Of a stretch of DNA of 64,000 bases, positions 42,531 to 56,339 are shown in pieces. Location of the stretch: contig JAFEKR010000004.1 in the NCBI GenBank assembly GCA_019022495.1, positions 2,914,001 to 2,978,000 on the forward strand, in the 5' to 3' direction. Positions within the stretch are counted from its first letter, which is position 1. Every line of letters begins with the position of its first letter. Below the pieces are notes generated by a model, which worked only from the letters and a program-made list of their open reading frames with translations, searched no databases and was not told the DNA's origin. Position numbers and translations under genes: made by a program. This DNA comes from Epichloe hybrida (taxonomy: Eukaryota > Ascomycota > Sordariomycetes > Hypocreales > Clavicipitaceae).

Positions 42531-45500
42531 AGTTAAACTCTTAAACCCTTTAGGGAAAACAAACTATTAGCTAGATTTAAATACAAAGAAGCTATAGAAT
42601 ATTTACCTAAAACACACCTATACTACCTAGTAAGAAAGCCCTAACTCTATAGCACCTAGGTAGTGACTAGAACACCCTAACTATAAAATATAAGAGGGTA
42701 TAGTAAACACTACCTAACTAACGTAGTAACACTAAATCTAGTAATAATAATAATCTAGACAAGCTGTAGAGGCAATATAAGGTCACATAAGCTAAGCTAT
42801 AAAATGCTTATATAAGAAAGGAGATCTTAGATATAGAAGTATAGCTTAAGGAAATAGAAGTAAACCTATAATTAGCTAGATTAGGTAGAGGACCTATAAT
42901 TACCCCTTAGATAAACGCGTAGAGAATTCCCCTATTCCTAGACTTCTTGCCTAACACTAAGTTTATAGTAAATATATACCTATAAAGCTTTATTAAGATG
43001 TAGTATAAGGTGCCTGTGTATAAAGGTAATACTTATAAGAATCTATAGGTGTACCTAGTAGATTTAAATATGCTATTTAAGCTAGACCTAAGAACCTTTT
43101 AGGATAATAAAATAAAGGTAGTATATACTAGTAGCTACTTAGCTAATAATATAAAGCAATAGTAAATATATTATATAATAGTAAATAGGTTAGTTAACTA
43201 CTTAGCTTATACCTAGGATGGATTTATATCCTAGCTAAACACTAGAGTAATAGATAAAGATATATAGTGCTTAGAAGCCACTAGGACACTGCTAAATCTT
43301 AGGTAAAAGAGTAATTAGTCTTTTTAATCTTTCCTAAGACTTTAGATAAAGGTAAAAGCAGAATTACCTAACTAAATCCCTACATGCTTAAGAATAGTAA
43401 TTTTTCTAAATAGCTTAAATAATACTATAAGGAAGTATATAGTTAGCTAAGAGTTCCTAATATCTTAGAGTTACCTATAGGGTTAAGGAAAAAAGGCTAA
43501 AGTTATAATAATATCCATATTAAGTAATTATAATAAAAACCATAATAAGGAGGGCAGGAGTAATAAGAGATAATGCTCTAGCTCCCTTGTAAATAACTTA
43601 TAGCAAAGCTTATAGTAACCTAGCATAGGCTAGAGACTATTTAAGTACTTTAAATATAGTAGTCCTAGATATAGTTTAAATAAATATAACGTAGTAAACT
43701 ACTTAATTTATAAAAGTAATAAGCATATTACTAAGAAGTATAAGAATAGTAGTAACAAAACCTTAGACTTAAATAAGATTTTAATTAGTTTAGCTTAGGC
43801 CTAGGATAACAGTCTTACTATAAAAAAACCTATAGATAAGAGAATAAGAATATAGGTGTCCTTACGGCGAGACAACTACTAGTTAGCAGTGCTAGCGCTA
43901 TTTAATACAGGCGCGGAATATTTAATAATCCACCCTAAATTATTATTAAAATAGGATTAGAAAAACGTAAAAAAAACAGAGATAACACTAGAAAGCGTAA
44001 GTAAGGATAAGATCTTACACTAGGGAATCCTATGTAAACTAGTTAAAGTAAAAGATAGCATAGGCTATATAAAGGTCTGCTAAGTTAGCTACTATATTAC
44101 TAATATAGGAGAGGGAATGCTCCTAGGGATAGACTAGACCCTAGAATACAAACCTATAGTAATAGACTAGAAGTAGGGTTTCTAGAGGTTTCTAATAACC
44201 TAGGATTATATTACTTTCGCTATAGGCAAGCAATAACTTTATAAGGTAGCAAAGCAGTCTTCTATTATGCTATTACTAGTATTACTAAAGATTAAGGTAG
44301 TTAACCTAGAGGTAATAGAAGAAAATACTAATAAAAATTCACTAATAGGTAATATAATAAGCAATAACCTAAGTTATAGTGTAGTTATAGTAATAGTAGT
44401 AAAACATACCTATGTATTAAAGAAGAAAAAACTAAGAAGTATAATAGCACTCTAGGCAGTGTTTCATAAAGAATTAGTAGCGCTTATATAAGAGATAAAT
44501 AGTAACACACCCCTATAGCAAATTCTAGAAGAGTATATAGAATTCGTAGATATGTTTTTAAAGAAGCTAGCTAGCAAGCTCCTAGAATTAGGTAGTTACA
44601 CTTATATGATTAAATTAGAAGAGGGAAAACAACCACCCTAGGGACTTATATATAACCTAGCTAAAAAAGAGCTAGAAGTGCTTAGGGAGTACCTAGTAAG
44701 TGTATAGGAGAAAGGGTAGATTAGAAGATTAATAAGCCTAGTAGGAGCCCTAATTTTATTCGTTCCAAAAAAATCAGGGAAATTAAGGCTTTATATGAAT
44801 TACAGGGGCCTTAATAGGATCACTATCAAAAATAGGGCCCCTTTGCTGCTAATCTCCGAAATCCTTAATTAATTAGCAGGTGCAAAGATTTTTATGTTAC
44901 TAGATCTTTAAGAGGCATACCACTAGCTATATATCTGCAAGGGCAATAAGTAGAAGATAGCATTCTATTACTACTATAGGCACTTTAAATATCTTATAAT
45001 ACCATTTAGGTTAGTGAATACGCTAGCTACTTTTCAGGAATATATTAATAATACTCTTAAGGGGCTTATAGATAAATTCTATATTATCTACCTTAATAAC
45101 ACCCTAATATATAGTAGTGACCCCGTAAGACACATAGAGCATGTTAAAAGAGTACTAGGGCAACTTTAGGACACTAACCTCTACATTAACCTTAAAAAGT
45201 GCTAATTTTCGGTTATAAAGGCAAAGTTCCTAGGTTTTATTATATCTAAGAAGGGCATTAAGATAGAACCATTATAAGTCAAAGCCATTATAACCTAGCT
45301 AATACCTAGTAGCGTGTTTAATATTTAATTATTCCTTAGGTTTATAGGGTTTTACTAACGCTTTATAAAATAGTATAGTAAGGTAGTAGTCCCGCTAACA
45401 AACTATCTAAAGGGTATTTAACTAGTAGAGTTTAAGCTAGAGCCTAGTAAACTTATAGCATTTAGAGAACTCTAAAAGAAGTTCTAGGAGGCACTAATCT

Positions 45501-46103
45501 TAGTGCACTTTAACCTACTTTATCCGCTAAGAGTAAAGATAGACGCATCTAGTTACGTAATTAGAGCTATACTTATAATATTAGTGCTAGGTAGCTAGCA
45601 CCTAGTAGTGTATTTTTTAAGGAAGTTAACTAATATTAAACTTTACTACTTAACCCTAGACACTAAGTTATTAGCAATCTAAGAGGCATTTTAAGCCTAG
45701 AGATATTACCTTACGTATTTAACTTATTAGATTATAGTTATTATAGACTATCTAAATTATAAGTACCTAGCTATAAAGCTAAAGCTATCTAGTAGGTAGG
45801 TAATAGTATTAGATAAGCTCTATCTATTTAATTTTAGGATTAAATATTATATAAGTAAGCTAAACCCTACTAATACCCTATTAAGAAAAGCAGATTATAT
45901 TAGTAAGGAGTATAAGGCAGAGGCTATATCCTTATAGCTACCTAACTTCTTAGCTAAGTTTTTAGATACTAAGTAGCAAGGGCGCTATGTATATAATAGT
46001 GTAGTCACAGGCCCTAAGGTTACATTACTTAGCATAGTTAATAGTTTATTATAAGAGCGCTATAAGGGCTATTTAAGCCTCTAGGGTTTTAAGAAGACAT
46101 AAC

Positions 46104-46184
46104 TGTTGAAATCAAAAGAGTGGACCGATCCAACTGAACCTAGGATTACAAAGCCTTATATATTTTTAACAATATATTTTAACA
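46104..46184 (-). repeat. TRIM copy 2 3' LTR (81 bp)
   Basis: Starts TGTTGAAATC and ends ATTTTAACA on the plus strand. One base (G to A) separates its first bases from the reverse complement of copy 1. Confidence 0.9.
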
Positions 46185-46369
46185 CTCCCCCTGGAATTGT
46201 ATATCTAGGTGCCCTATTGGAGGTTAGGCTTATACTAGCAATTGAATTTCTTTAGTTGTTTTTTCGGCAGGGTTCGAACCCATAACCTTGCCTCGCAGAG
46301 CAGTGCTCCACTGTGGTGGGCGTGTACGCTACAGTGAGCCACAACCACTGCGCCACCGGGCTCATAACC

Positions 46370-46450
46370 TGTTGAAATCAAAAGAGTGGACCGATCCGAC
46401 TGAACCTAGGATTACAAAGCCTTATATATTTTTAACAATATATTTTAACA
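46370..46450 (-). repeat. TRIM copy 2 5' LTR (81 bp)
   Basis: Direct repeat of 46104-46184, differing at one visible base (CCGAC versus CCAAC). It abuts the priming site on its left and the TSD ATAAC on its right. Confidence 0.9.
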
Positions 46451-49400
46451 ATAACTTTATTATATTATTAAGGAACCTAATAGTCCTACAAAGCCTATAA
46501 GTAGTACGCTAACTAAGTCCGCTTATTATAAGTAGTAAGGTCACGCCTTATCTATATTTTCTAATGTTTCTATAAGTCTAGTAAGCCTACGGGTTAGGAG
46601 TCTAGCTAGGTTAGTAGTTAGTAAGTAGCGTAAGCACCCCCTTAAAATACTACTTAGCTATAATTTATCTATAAGTCTAAAAGCATACTATAAGCTAGCT
46701 ACTTATAGTAGTATTATAGTAAGAATATAAGTAGTCTAGTAAACCTCTTCTAAGTTTACATACAACGCGTATCCTATGTATATAGAATTAGAGACTCTAA
46801 TTTAAGTTATATTATTTTAAGTATAGTAAGATAATAACTTTACTATAAGTTATAGGAAGCTGCTTAAGAGTAGTAACCTTAAAGCATTATAGATATAGTC
46901 TATTAGGCCCTCTAAGCTATTAATATTTTAAAATAAAGTTTTTATTCTAGTAAGTATAAGAAAGGAAATTTTACTACTTACCTATAATAACCTAGCAGTA
47001 GGCCACTAGGGAGTTAGCAAGACCCTCTATTAGATTACAAGTTAGTATTACTAGCTAATAATAAAGAAAGACACTAAGTTACATGTATAAACTTACGTAA
47101 GCTATTAGACTTCAAAGCCAAGGCACTATAAACCATATAGCAAGCTAGCTACACTACTAGTGCCTAATTAGCCTTTTTAAGAATTATTAATGGATTTTGT
47201 CATAGGGCTATCACCTATGAAAGACGCAAATCAGACCTACAATATAATCTTAGTTATTATAAACTATTTCACAAAATATAGTATTTATATTCCTATTTTA
47301 ACGCAAATAACTAGTGATAGGTTAGCTACTATATTCCTAGAGTATGTTTTTAGGGATTATAGCGCCCTAGAAGGCATTATTATAAACTATAGTTTAACTT
47401 TCACTAGCGGGTTTTGGATAACCTTCTGCTATCTTATTATAACTAAGTAATGACTAAGTATTGTGTTTTACTTGTAAATAGATAGTTAGATAGAATATTT
47501 AAACTAAGTTTTAGAGTATTATTTAAGAGCTTTCACTTGCTTTAATTAGACTAATTAGGCTAATAATCTTTTAATAGCATAGTTTATATATAATATAAGT
47601 ATTTATTTAACTTATAACTACACCCTAGCTAAGGCGCTATAAGGCTATAACCCTAAGGGACTATAGTAAGCGGTTATAGATATCCCTGTGGTAAATAACT
47701 AGGTAAAGACTTATGCTGCCGCGCTAAGAAACAGATATATAGTAATTAAGTAGCTTTAAAGTAACTTATAGGCCTAGTATACGAAACACTATAATAAGAA
47801 GCGAACCCTAATAAAGTTTAGAGTAAGTAACTATGTTTTATTATTTATAAAGAATATTAACTTATAGTAACCTAGTAGGAAGCTAAGTATAAAGTACCTA
47901 GGCCCTTATAAAATTAAAAAGGTAATTAGGACTTATGGTTTAGTATACTAACTAAAGCTACTACCTAGTATATAACTATATAATGTTTTTAATATTACTA
48001 ATCTTAAACCGTTTATAGGGGATCTAACTAATATAGAAGATACGTCCTTACTACGAGAGAACGTCACGGATAATAAGCAGGAGTTTAAAGTTAAAAGAAT
48101 TATATTACATTATTACAATTGGAGACGTTAGAAATACCTAGTTAAATAGAAGGGCTATAATGCTTTAGAGAACTCTTAGGTAAAGAAAAGAGATTTTGTT
48201 ATAATAAATATTATTAAGGATTATAAGTAGTAACTAAGTAGCTAGTTTGCGGACATAAAGTTATATTTAGTAGAGTTTAGATAGTAGTAGTAACATATAA
48301 AAAAAATCCAGATAAATTCTTAGAAACCTAACTTATAGCTACTTCACACTAATTATTCTATTAACACATTAACTGCCTAGCCCCTAGTATTCTTACCTGT
48401 GCTAATAGGGGCAGAGGATTTATCCTTATTATTAGAGAAATCCCTCTCCTTATACACATATATACAAAGCTTACTAGGGAGGTCTAGTAGCCTAACACAA
48501 GCAGGAAGCGCAGATACATTAGTAGTAAGCTACTAGTAAGTTAGTAAAGCTATAAACTAGAGCATAGAAATACATATAAATAGAAGGTTTTATATAATAA
48601 AATATAAGCTATTAGAAATATTAATCTAGACTTCTAGATTAGTAGTATTATTAAGTAGTAATATAGTAACTTATTTATTAGCATTAGCCTTATATATAAC
48701 TTCCGCTATAAGTTATGCTTACCTTACCTAACTACACTTATTAGTATTTTTAGTGGTTAGGAGCGTATTATAAAGTTTATGTTTTATGCATATTAGACAC
48801 TAGTAGTATATTAGTAGTAACTAAGTTATAGAAATAAGAGATATATATATTATTAAGAAAGTATAGATTATCTTTAGGATTACTATAAGCATTAATACGC
48901 TTAAAGAGTGTATAGTATAACTAGGCAAACTAAGTAGGACACTAGTAGTATATTAGTATATATATTAGTAGTAAGAAAGGGAGAATAAACCCTAGCGTAG
49001 TCCTTATTATTACATATATAATAGGCATATTTTATTAAGTTATCTATATAAGTTAGGAGTAACATATAGTAAGATAGTAGTAAAGTTATACTTAGAGAAT
49101 TAGTATATTAGGTTAGGATAGATTTACCTTTAATAATATATTATAGCTCCACACTATTACTATCTTTAGGTATAATAGCTTATATTATAACTTACTACAC
49201 GTAGTAAATATAAGGAATCTTTATTTTACTAGCACTACTAGCTATAAGTTAGTAAGGTAAGCGCTAGGGGGTAGAGATATTATACTTATATTAAGATTTT
49301 TAAAGCTATATACTTCTTACTAGGAGACTTTAAAGAAGATATTAAGGAATTCTTCTTACTAGAGAGAGGTAATAGTAGCGAAGTAGTAGCTTATATTAAA

Positions 49401-50160
49401 GATATTATTAACTACTAGTAAGTTAGTAGTAATATACTATAAGAAACTTATAAGTAAAAGATAAGTAACTAACCTTTTAGCATTTAAGAGAATTTAGGTG
49501 TTTTAAATAAGGGTAAATATAGATAATAAAGTAACGCTATAGGATATTAGTAATTACTATAAGAGAAGCTATAAAGCTACTAGCTTATAGGTAAGGGTAA
49601 CTTATAATACTAAGGGAGAATATAAAGGGAAGAAAAGTATATAAAAACAAGGGAAAGTAGGCCTCTTTTATATTAGCCCTAGACCCCTAAGTAATCTATA
49701 TACTATATGTAGCTAATCTAGGAATTATAATATTCATGGTTATAGCTACTACTAGTAAATACGTATGCTAGCTACAAACTCCTAGTAAGATTAATATAAC
49801 ATCCCTAATATTAGATAAGAAGTTATTTATTTTAAATAGCACGCGTTACCCTGTCTATTTAACCTAATTATAAAATTTAACATAGGTAGCCCGTCCACTT
49901 AGTGCTAGTAACTTACTAGATAGAGGTATATATATTAAAGGTAATAAAGCAGTAAGTATATAGCTATTTATAATCTAGAGGTTATAAGAAGGATTACCTA
50001 GGACCCTATAACATCTATCTTATTATTTAAAGTAAACGTAATACCACACACTAATAGTATAGCTAGCAACATAGGCATTACCATAGGTTATACATAGCAT
50101 ACACATACTAGCTAAGCAGCTCTTTTTAATTAAGGATAATTATATATTAGGGGGGCAGTA

Positions 50161-50427
50161 TATTAGGAGCACGGAGGCTAAGGGGCTATGGACAGGATAG
50201 TCACATATTAGAGCCCTTAGATAAGCCTTAGGTTCTATAGATAACTAAGTAGCTATAAGATAGCTATATACATATAGTAAGGTATTTAGATAAGGACTGC
50301 CTACAAGAGATATAGGAGGTTAGAGTTTAAGACCTTTATGTACCTACCCCTAAGTAGTAGCTCTCTAGCTACGACCAAGAACCTTAGCCTTCACTCCGTT
50401 TATATCTCCCCGAACACAGTCGTGATA
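50161..50427 (+). repeat. Gypsy-A 3' LTR (267 bp)
   Basis: Begins TATTAGGAGCACGG (TG now TA) after the purine tract AGGGGGGCAGTA and ends CAGTCGTGATA, followed by the TSD GTATT. It keeps more G and C at its 3' end than the 5' copy. Confidence 0.92.
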
Positions 50428-50432
50428 GTATT

Positions 50433-53400
50433 AAAGTCTATTAAAGACTATAAGAGAGTACTATAATTAGTTTATTATAACCCTTAGAAATAAGTATAAG
50501 CAAATAATCCTATAGTATATCTCACTTTATAAGAAGCTTAGAGAGCTTATAAGGAATATAATACCCTTAAATAAAACAATTAGGCATCACGCTAAGGTCA
50601 ACTTTAACAAAGTCATTAAGCATAGCCTAGCAAAGGTTAACATTAATAAATAGCTTGCTAACGCATTAATTAGCTATAAGCAATATTTTTAAGTAAATTA
50701 CTTAATTATAAAAGGCAACTCTCTAATTAAGATAATTAATAATGCTATTAGCACCTAATTCCCTTTAATTTTAGCTTAAATTAATTCACTAATCTTTACC
50801 GCTAAGATTAAGGGTAAAACCCTTGATTTTTACTCTATAATTACAAGGATTAGGCATCTAATTAAAGCCTAGGGAAGATCTTAAAGCAAATCCAGAGAAT
50901 CTTTTAGAGTAAAGCTAACTCTTAATAGTTAGACTAAAGAAGATCTTAATAAGGGAGATAAGAAGCTACTTTATATTTATTATAACAAGCATAAGGCTAA
51001 GAAGTTAAAGGACTCTTAGAAGAACTATTAAACGCTTTACCTGCCTAAGAATTAGACTATTAAGGAAGATTAATTAAAAAAGGTAAAAGAAGTAATAAAT
51101 TAACAATCTAATAATATTAAAAAGGCCTATAACACATAGCTTAAGGAGCATAACATAAAGGAAGTAAAGGAAAGCAAGCTAGAGGGTAATACTACCTTTA
51201 TTACTATAAAGCTATCTTTAGAGGCTTTTTATGCCTAAGGGCGCTCACGAGTAATACTTAACAGCAGTACTTTAGTACATATTTTTAACAATAAACGCTA
51301 GTTTATTAACCTAGATTACGGTAATTAACTAAGTATCTAAGCTAGGTATAGAGTTACTAAGGCTTATAGCATTAGCATAGCCCGGATTAAATTAATAAAT
51401 AGCCAGACCCTTATATTATTAAACGCGTAGTATTAACTAACCTTCTTTACAAACCTTATATTACTTTAGTTGCTTATAGTAAAAGGTATAAGGTAAGATA
51501 ATCTTATAGGGATTATCACAGACCTAGTAAGAGGTAATTATAAGATCTTTTTAACTATAACCCTTAGTACTTAACTATGTATTAAAGGGGATAGCCCTAA
51601 TAAGGCTTTTGCTATTAGAAAGGACTCTTATAACCTAAAACCCCTAATAGCTATAAAAGCAGACCTTTAGCACGTAAGAATAGCTTATCTAGGTAAAGAT
51701 ATAATAGATTAAGTGCTTTAAAAGGTTGACGTACTAATAAAAGAGCGTAGTAAGGGTAAATACAAGATTTGCCACATAGCTAAGGTATAGAGGCAGATAT
51801 TATAAGTTCTATAGATAGATTCCCTACCCTTAGGACCTCTTTAGGTTATAACCTATAACCTCTTTGCTTAATTACAAGGCTATAATAAGGATTATTACAT
51901 TACTCTCTTTACTTATAAGGCAATAGGCCTCCACTATATCTTTATAATTCTAACAAAGACTAAAATCGCGTCTTACTTTAATTAATTAGAAGCGTGCTAC
52001 GTAAGGACCTTTAGAATCTATATTATAGTTATTATTACTAATAGGGAAACTACCTTCTAGACTAAGAAGTAAGAGGTAGAAGTCACTAATAGAGGTATTA
52101 TCATTAGAAAGTCTAGTCTAGCTTATCCGCATTAAAATAGGTATACTAAGCGGTCTAGGGGGGTGATAATAAGAGTTATAATAACTCTAATAACCTAAGT
52201 AGGCTTTCTAGAGAATCTTTAGCCTATAGCTATAGAAGTAGCTATTTATATTCTTAATTACATGCCTAGAAAGTCTCTAGATTAGCTTTTACTATATTAA
52301 GCCTTAAACAAATAGTTATAAGAGAATAAGCTTTAATGGAATTATCTACTAGAGAAGCTAGAGGCTTTATTAAATTATCTTCGAGCTTTTAGTTATAAAG
52401 CTTTTATAATAATACGGGATAGGCTTAGGAAGACAAGTCCAAAGCTATTACAAAGAGCTTATATTAGTTATCTAGCTAGTTATATCTCTTCCACCTAATA
52501 TCTGATTTAGGTACTAATAATGCAAAGGAATTATTAGTTCTTATTAAGCTATGTTACCTTTAATGAGTTAATCTTCTACGCTTAAGAAAAGGACCTTTTA
52601 ATTAAGGAAAAAAAGCCTGAAAAACGCCTCCTTTAAGAGCTTATAGAAGACTTTAAGGTTAATAATATAGATGTAGGATATCCTTAAGATATAAGGCACC
52701 TATAGGCATAAGACTCCCTTCCTCTAATCTATTAGTAAGAAGATTAACACGATTGTAATTAACTAAATAATAAAGAAAAGGGAAAAGGAACTTAGGAATT
52801 AACTCTCCTAACTCCTCCGAATTTACCTAGCTATTAACTAGATTTTTCAGATCGCAAACCAATAAATATTAATAGTCTATTAAATCCTTCTAAAATAGAT
52901 TACGAAGACAAAGATCTAGATATTCCTAACATTAATAAAGATAACCTCCTTAAAGCTTTTACTACTGCCTTTGCCCTAGGAGCTAAGAGTAAAGAAAAGC
53001 CTTATATATTAAGACTTCCTCTACCTCCTACTTATTATAATTATTTAGCTAGGCACCCTAAAGAAAAGGTATTTATTAAAGTAAGAGATAAAGAGTATAA
53101 TAAAGTTATTAATAATAAGGTTGCTATTAAAGTTAGTAGATTAGAAGTCCCTCTATATATTAAGATCTTAGGACTTACTTAGGTATTTACCTATAAATTA
53201 GATTAATTAGGCTACCTTATGAGGCACAAGGCTTAATTATGTGTGCTTAGGAATTAGCAAGTAAAAGGAAACCTTTCTATAAGAGCTACTATATTAGTAA
53301 GTATTACGTTTAGGCTCCTTATGGCAATTCTATACTACTTTAACCTTAAAGCTTATTAGTATGATTTTATTATAGCTTTCCTAAACTTAAAGCTAGATAA

Positions 53401-53539
53401 AGAGGTGTATTATAAGATACCACTGGGTTATAGGGATAAATAAGCTTACTTAAAGCTCTTAAGCGCTATCTATAGGCTACATAGAGCTCCCCTTCTTTAG
53501 ATAAAGGAATTAATTAAATAGTTAGTAAGTAAAGGATTT
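50433..53539 (+). mobile_element. Copia-2, right fragment (gag end to RT)
   Basis: RIP-degraded Ty1/copia coding strand. Visible in order: a zinc-knuckle remnant YIYYNKHKAKK at about 50,980; GAG-pre-integrase HVRIAYLGKDII at about 51,680; integrase core from about 51,820 (IDSLPLGPL, then FILTKTK); RT from about 53,090 with FIIAFLNLKLDKEVYY and LLSAIYRLHRAP. The frame breaks at LVSKGF where the LTR of Copia-3 begins (53540). The rest of RT and RNase H is not found to the right. Confidence 0.75.
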
Positions 53540-53846
53540 TGTTGGATTCACAGGGTATTGAATTTAATGTAATACAGTCGTAAGCCCGAAGAAGAGTATT
53601 GTTATCGATTATTTATTCTAGGCTGCGTTGTCTATTATCATGATTAATTAAGTTGTAGGAAAAGAGAGGTAAAAAGCTAGAAGTTATAATATATAAAGGG
53701 AAAAGGGGTTACGCGTTTATATCCCTATATTTCCTAGCTAATTAACGTGCTAGGTTATAGGTTACGTGTGGGGTCCGCGCGTAGCCTAAACTTCTGCTAG
53801 GTAATTATAGCTATGACGCGTAATTAATATTACCTTTGTTCTAACA
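53540..53846 (-). repeat. Copia-3 3' LTR (single copy)
   Basis: 307 bp with TGTT/AACA termini. It interrupts the RT frame of Copia-2 at its left and abuts copia coding DNA at its right. No partner LTR was found in the window, so both length and limits rest on the terminal motif and the frame break. Confidence 0.6.
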
Positions 53847-56330
53847 CTAGAACTTCTCTCTTTTAATATGATTATTAACGTGTGATATTAATCGCAGAAA
53901 TAAAAAAGAAAGATAGATTAAGAATGTAATTAATAGGGAATATAAAGAAAAGAACTTATAGCTTGTCTAGGTATATAGTTACTAATAAAAGGGAAATAAT
54001 AATCTCGCTTAGCCTATAAGCTTGTGTAAGGATAAGTAAGTCCTTCTAAATCCCTTCTTTCCTTAAAATAACACATATACTACACTATAGCGTGTATATA
54101 ATATCTTCCTCCTCCTTAGTAATACCTTTATTCTCCTATATACTACTATTAATTTCTATAGTCCACTAGGAGGGCCTAGTAGGCTAGCGTGGTTATAGCT
54201 ACTAGGGATATTAACTATAGGGGTGTAGATCCCTTATGTATTACTATCTTATCCCTATAGCTACTCTCCTAGAGAATTACCTTTTTCTCTTACTATACGT
54301 ATGTTACGCGTAAGTAACCTATCCCTTTATCTAGATAGTTATTTAGTTAAGATAAAGCTCTTAAGGGCCTTATTAGGTAATGCCTTTATAAAGGTATTAG
54401 CTAGGTTATTCTCTTTATTAATCTATTAGATCTCGTAGAGTTCTTAGCGTTTATATAACTATTAAAGGGCTATAATATTAATTATTAGGCGTTTCTCCTT
54501 TATTATACTAAGCTTAATAAGGCACTTATATAAGGAGTATAAATTCGTATATATAATAACTAGGATCTTTAGGAGCTTTAGTTAGTTAGTAACTAAGTTT
54601 AGGGTAGTTACGATTACATAAGCTATATTAACACTAGCTACTATGCTATAGACTTCTAAGGTAAGCACGCTTTGCGTGACTCTCTTACTCTTTATTAAGC
54701 TAAAGTGTATAATATTACCTTTAATTATAAACTTACTATTAGTGTAGTCTTTATTCGCTAGGATAAGTATATATCCTAGTTATAAGGATAGGTCCTAGTT
54801 ATTAGTAAAGGATTTATTTATAAAGGCAAAGAGCTTTGCCTTATTAAGGTTAATTAGAATAAATGTTAGACCTCTCTCTAGGTAATTTATCTACTACTTT
54901 AGGCAGTGATTAAGGGCTTTTATATTCTCTAGGGTTAGCTCCTAGTGTTATGTAGTAATAGATAAGTTAAAGCAAGCCTCTAGTTAATAGATTAAGGTAA
55001 TGTAAGTGCCTTAGGCCCTTTGCTTAATATATTTGCGCTTTAAGTTAGTTATTAAAACTAACTTTAACTTATTACTTTGCCCTTTCTACTAGATCTTAAT
55101 AGTATTATTCTCTAGTAAGATAATACCACTATTAAACATAAGAGGGTAGTCCTAAGTTAGGAATTACTTTAGCTTTATATTAAAGCTTACTATAGTAAGC
55201 TAGGTCTCTTCCTTCTTAGAGAACTTCTTATCTAAGAGGCTAATTGTGTTATTAGTTTACATTCTAATGTAAGTAAAGTTAGGGCTTTCCTTTGTAGTTA
55301 TAAGTAAGCAGGGATTATACGTAAAGGTTTCTATCTAGAGGTTCTCTCTATAATACTTATAATATATAACCTACTAGTACGTTCCTGCTTCTATGAGCCT
55401 ATAGAGGGGTTTTATAACCCTTAAGATTATACTAGGTGGGTAGAGATGCTATATCTGAATTAGTAAGCGCGCTAGGATTAGCTGCTCTAGTAATATATAG
55501 GCCTATACATAAGCCTAATAGATATCTCTTAGCTAGATAAGGAATTTCCTTAATCTTACTAATAGGGCTATTATAAGGATAAGACGTTAGCTCACGTGTT
55601 AAATTGTTAGGGCCTGTGTGAGAATGGCCTGTTTCCCTTTATCCTTACACCCTTGGATCATAAGGCGTGACTTTTTGTAAGGTTTTATTGTCTTACCCTT
55701 AATCTTATTAATAATCTAGGAATTAAAGATTTAAATCCTACTATGTTCTTCCTTATTAAATATAATAAATTCAAACACACCTTGCTTAATTAGAGCATTA
55801 ATCTCCGCTTTTATTAATAGCTTAAATGGTTTGCTAGGGGTCTTAATGATTCCTTCCTTACATAGCTTAATTATAAGAGCTAGGTTACTATATTCTTTTG
55901 CTAATAGGAAGGTATTAGTACCTTAAGGCATTATAGGAGGGTTCTTCTATGGCCTTCTGTGTCCTTGCTTTAGTAGTATTAGTAGCACTATATTTGTTAC
56001 GTGGCGAAACTGCTTAGCCACTAACAAGAAGGATAAGAACGAGTTTAGCATCATAGGTAGAGGAATTAACTTACTTCTAACATCTGAACCTGCCCCTAAG
56101 AGTAGCTTTTATAAGTGAACTTAGTATGACTCACAAACCTACGAATTTGTTAGCCCCTCTAATGGATTCAACCTAATAACATGTAAAGCTAGCACGTAAT
56201 AAGTGGTAGTAATTAGAGATTCTTTTGTTACATATCTCTAGTAACCTAGATATAATACCTATATATCTAAAACTAATTATCTATAGCGTTAATATAGAGA
56301 ACCAAACACTTTTAATACTTTCCTAGTTAC
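53540..56330 (-). mobile_element. Copia-3: 5'-truncated Ty1/copia element
   Basis: A 307-bp terminal sequence (53540-53846, TGTTGGATTC...CTAACA) is followed by minus-strand coding sequence read from right to left: RT with LIKQGVFEFIIF and the well-preserved KSRLMIQGCKDKGKQAILTQ (about 55,600-55,690); RNase H with NKDYTNSKF and TLEVYSIVASVN (about 54,620-54,800); and a C-terminal ELYEI..IN.ENNLANTFIKAL (about 54,370-54,440). Gag, most of integrase and the second LTR are absent; the right limit near 56,330 is set only by loss of the copia frame. Confidence 0.75.
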
Positions 56331-56339
56331 TAAGAGCAA

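Larger units (their letters stand above)
46104..46450 (-). mobile_element. TRIM copy 2: miniature LTR element with tRNA-like interior
   Basis: Same 347-bp unit as 3005-3351 in opposite orientation: LTRs 46104-46184 and 46370-46450 (81 bp each) and perfect TSD ATAAC (46099-46103 and 46451-46455). On the minus strand the priming site GGTTATGAGCCC (46358-46369) is an exact 12-nt complement of the initiator tRNA-Met anticodon arm. The A-box TGGCGCAGTGG and B-box GGTTCGAACC (46271-46280) are intact. Differences from copy 1 are few and mostly transitions. It lies between the RNase H and integrase parts of Gypsy-A, whose own sequence is saturated with mutations. Confidence 0.9.
42264..50427 (+). mobile_element. 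Gypsy-A: complete RIP-mutated Ty3/gypsy chromovirus
   Basis: Element of 8,164 bp with 267-bp LTRs and a perfect TSD GTATT (42259-42263 and 50428-50432). Plus-strand order: gag from about 42,900; two zinc-knuckle-like blocks at 43,640-43,750 in which the Cys codons read Tyr or Ser; protease FNTGAEYLI (about 43,900; DTG read as NTG); RT 44,730-45,300 ([25 protein letters not shown]); RNase H to about 45,720; integrase core MDFVIGLSP at 47,190; chromodomain KYLVK.KGYNA at 48,090-48,230. Stops throughout. TRIM copy 2 interrupts it at 46,104. About 1.9 kb without assigned function lies between the chromodomain and the 3' LTR. Confidence 0.92.

Noticed and set aside
46288..46500. 70-codon ORF MPRRAVLHCGGR...
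   Set aside because: It spans the TRIM interior, its LTR and host gypsy sequence; there is no coding logic.
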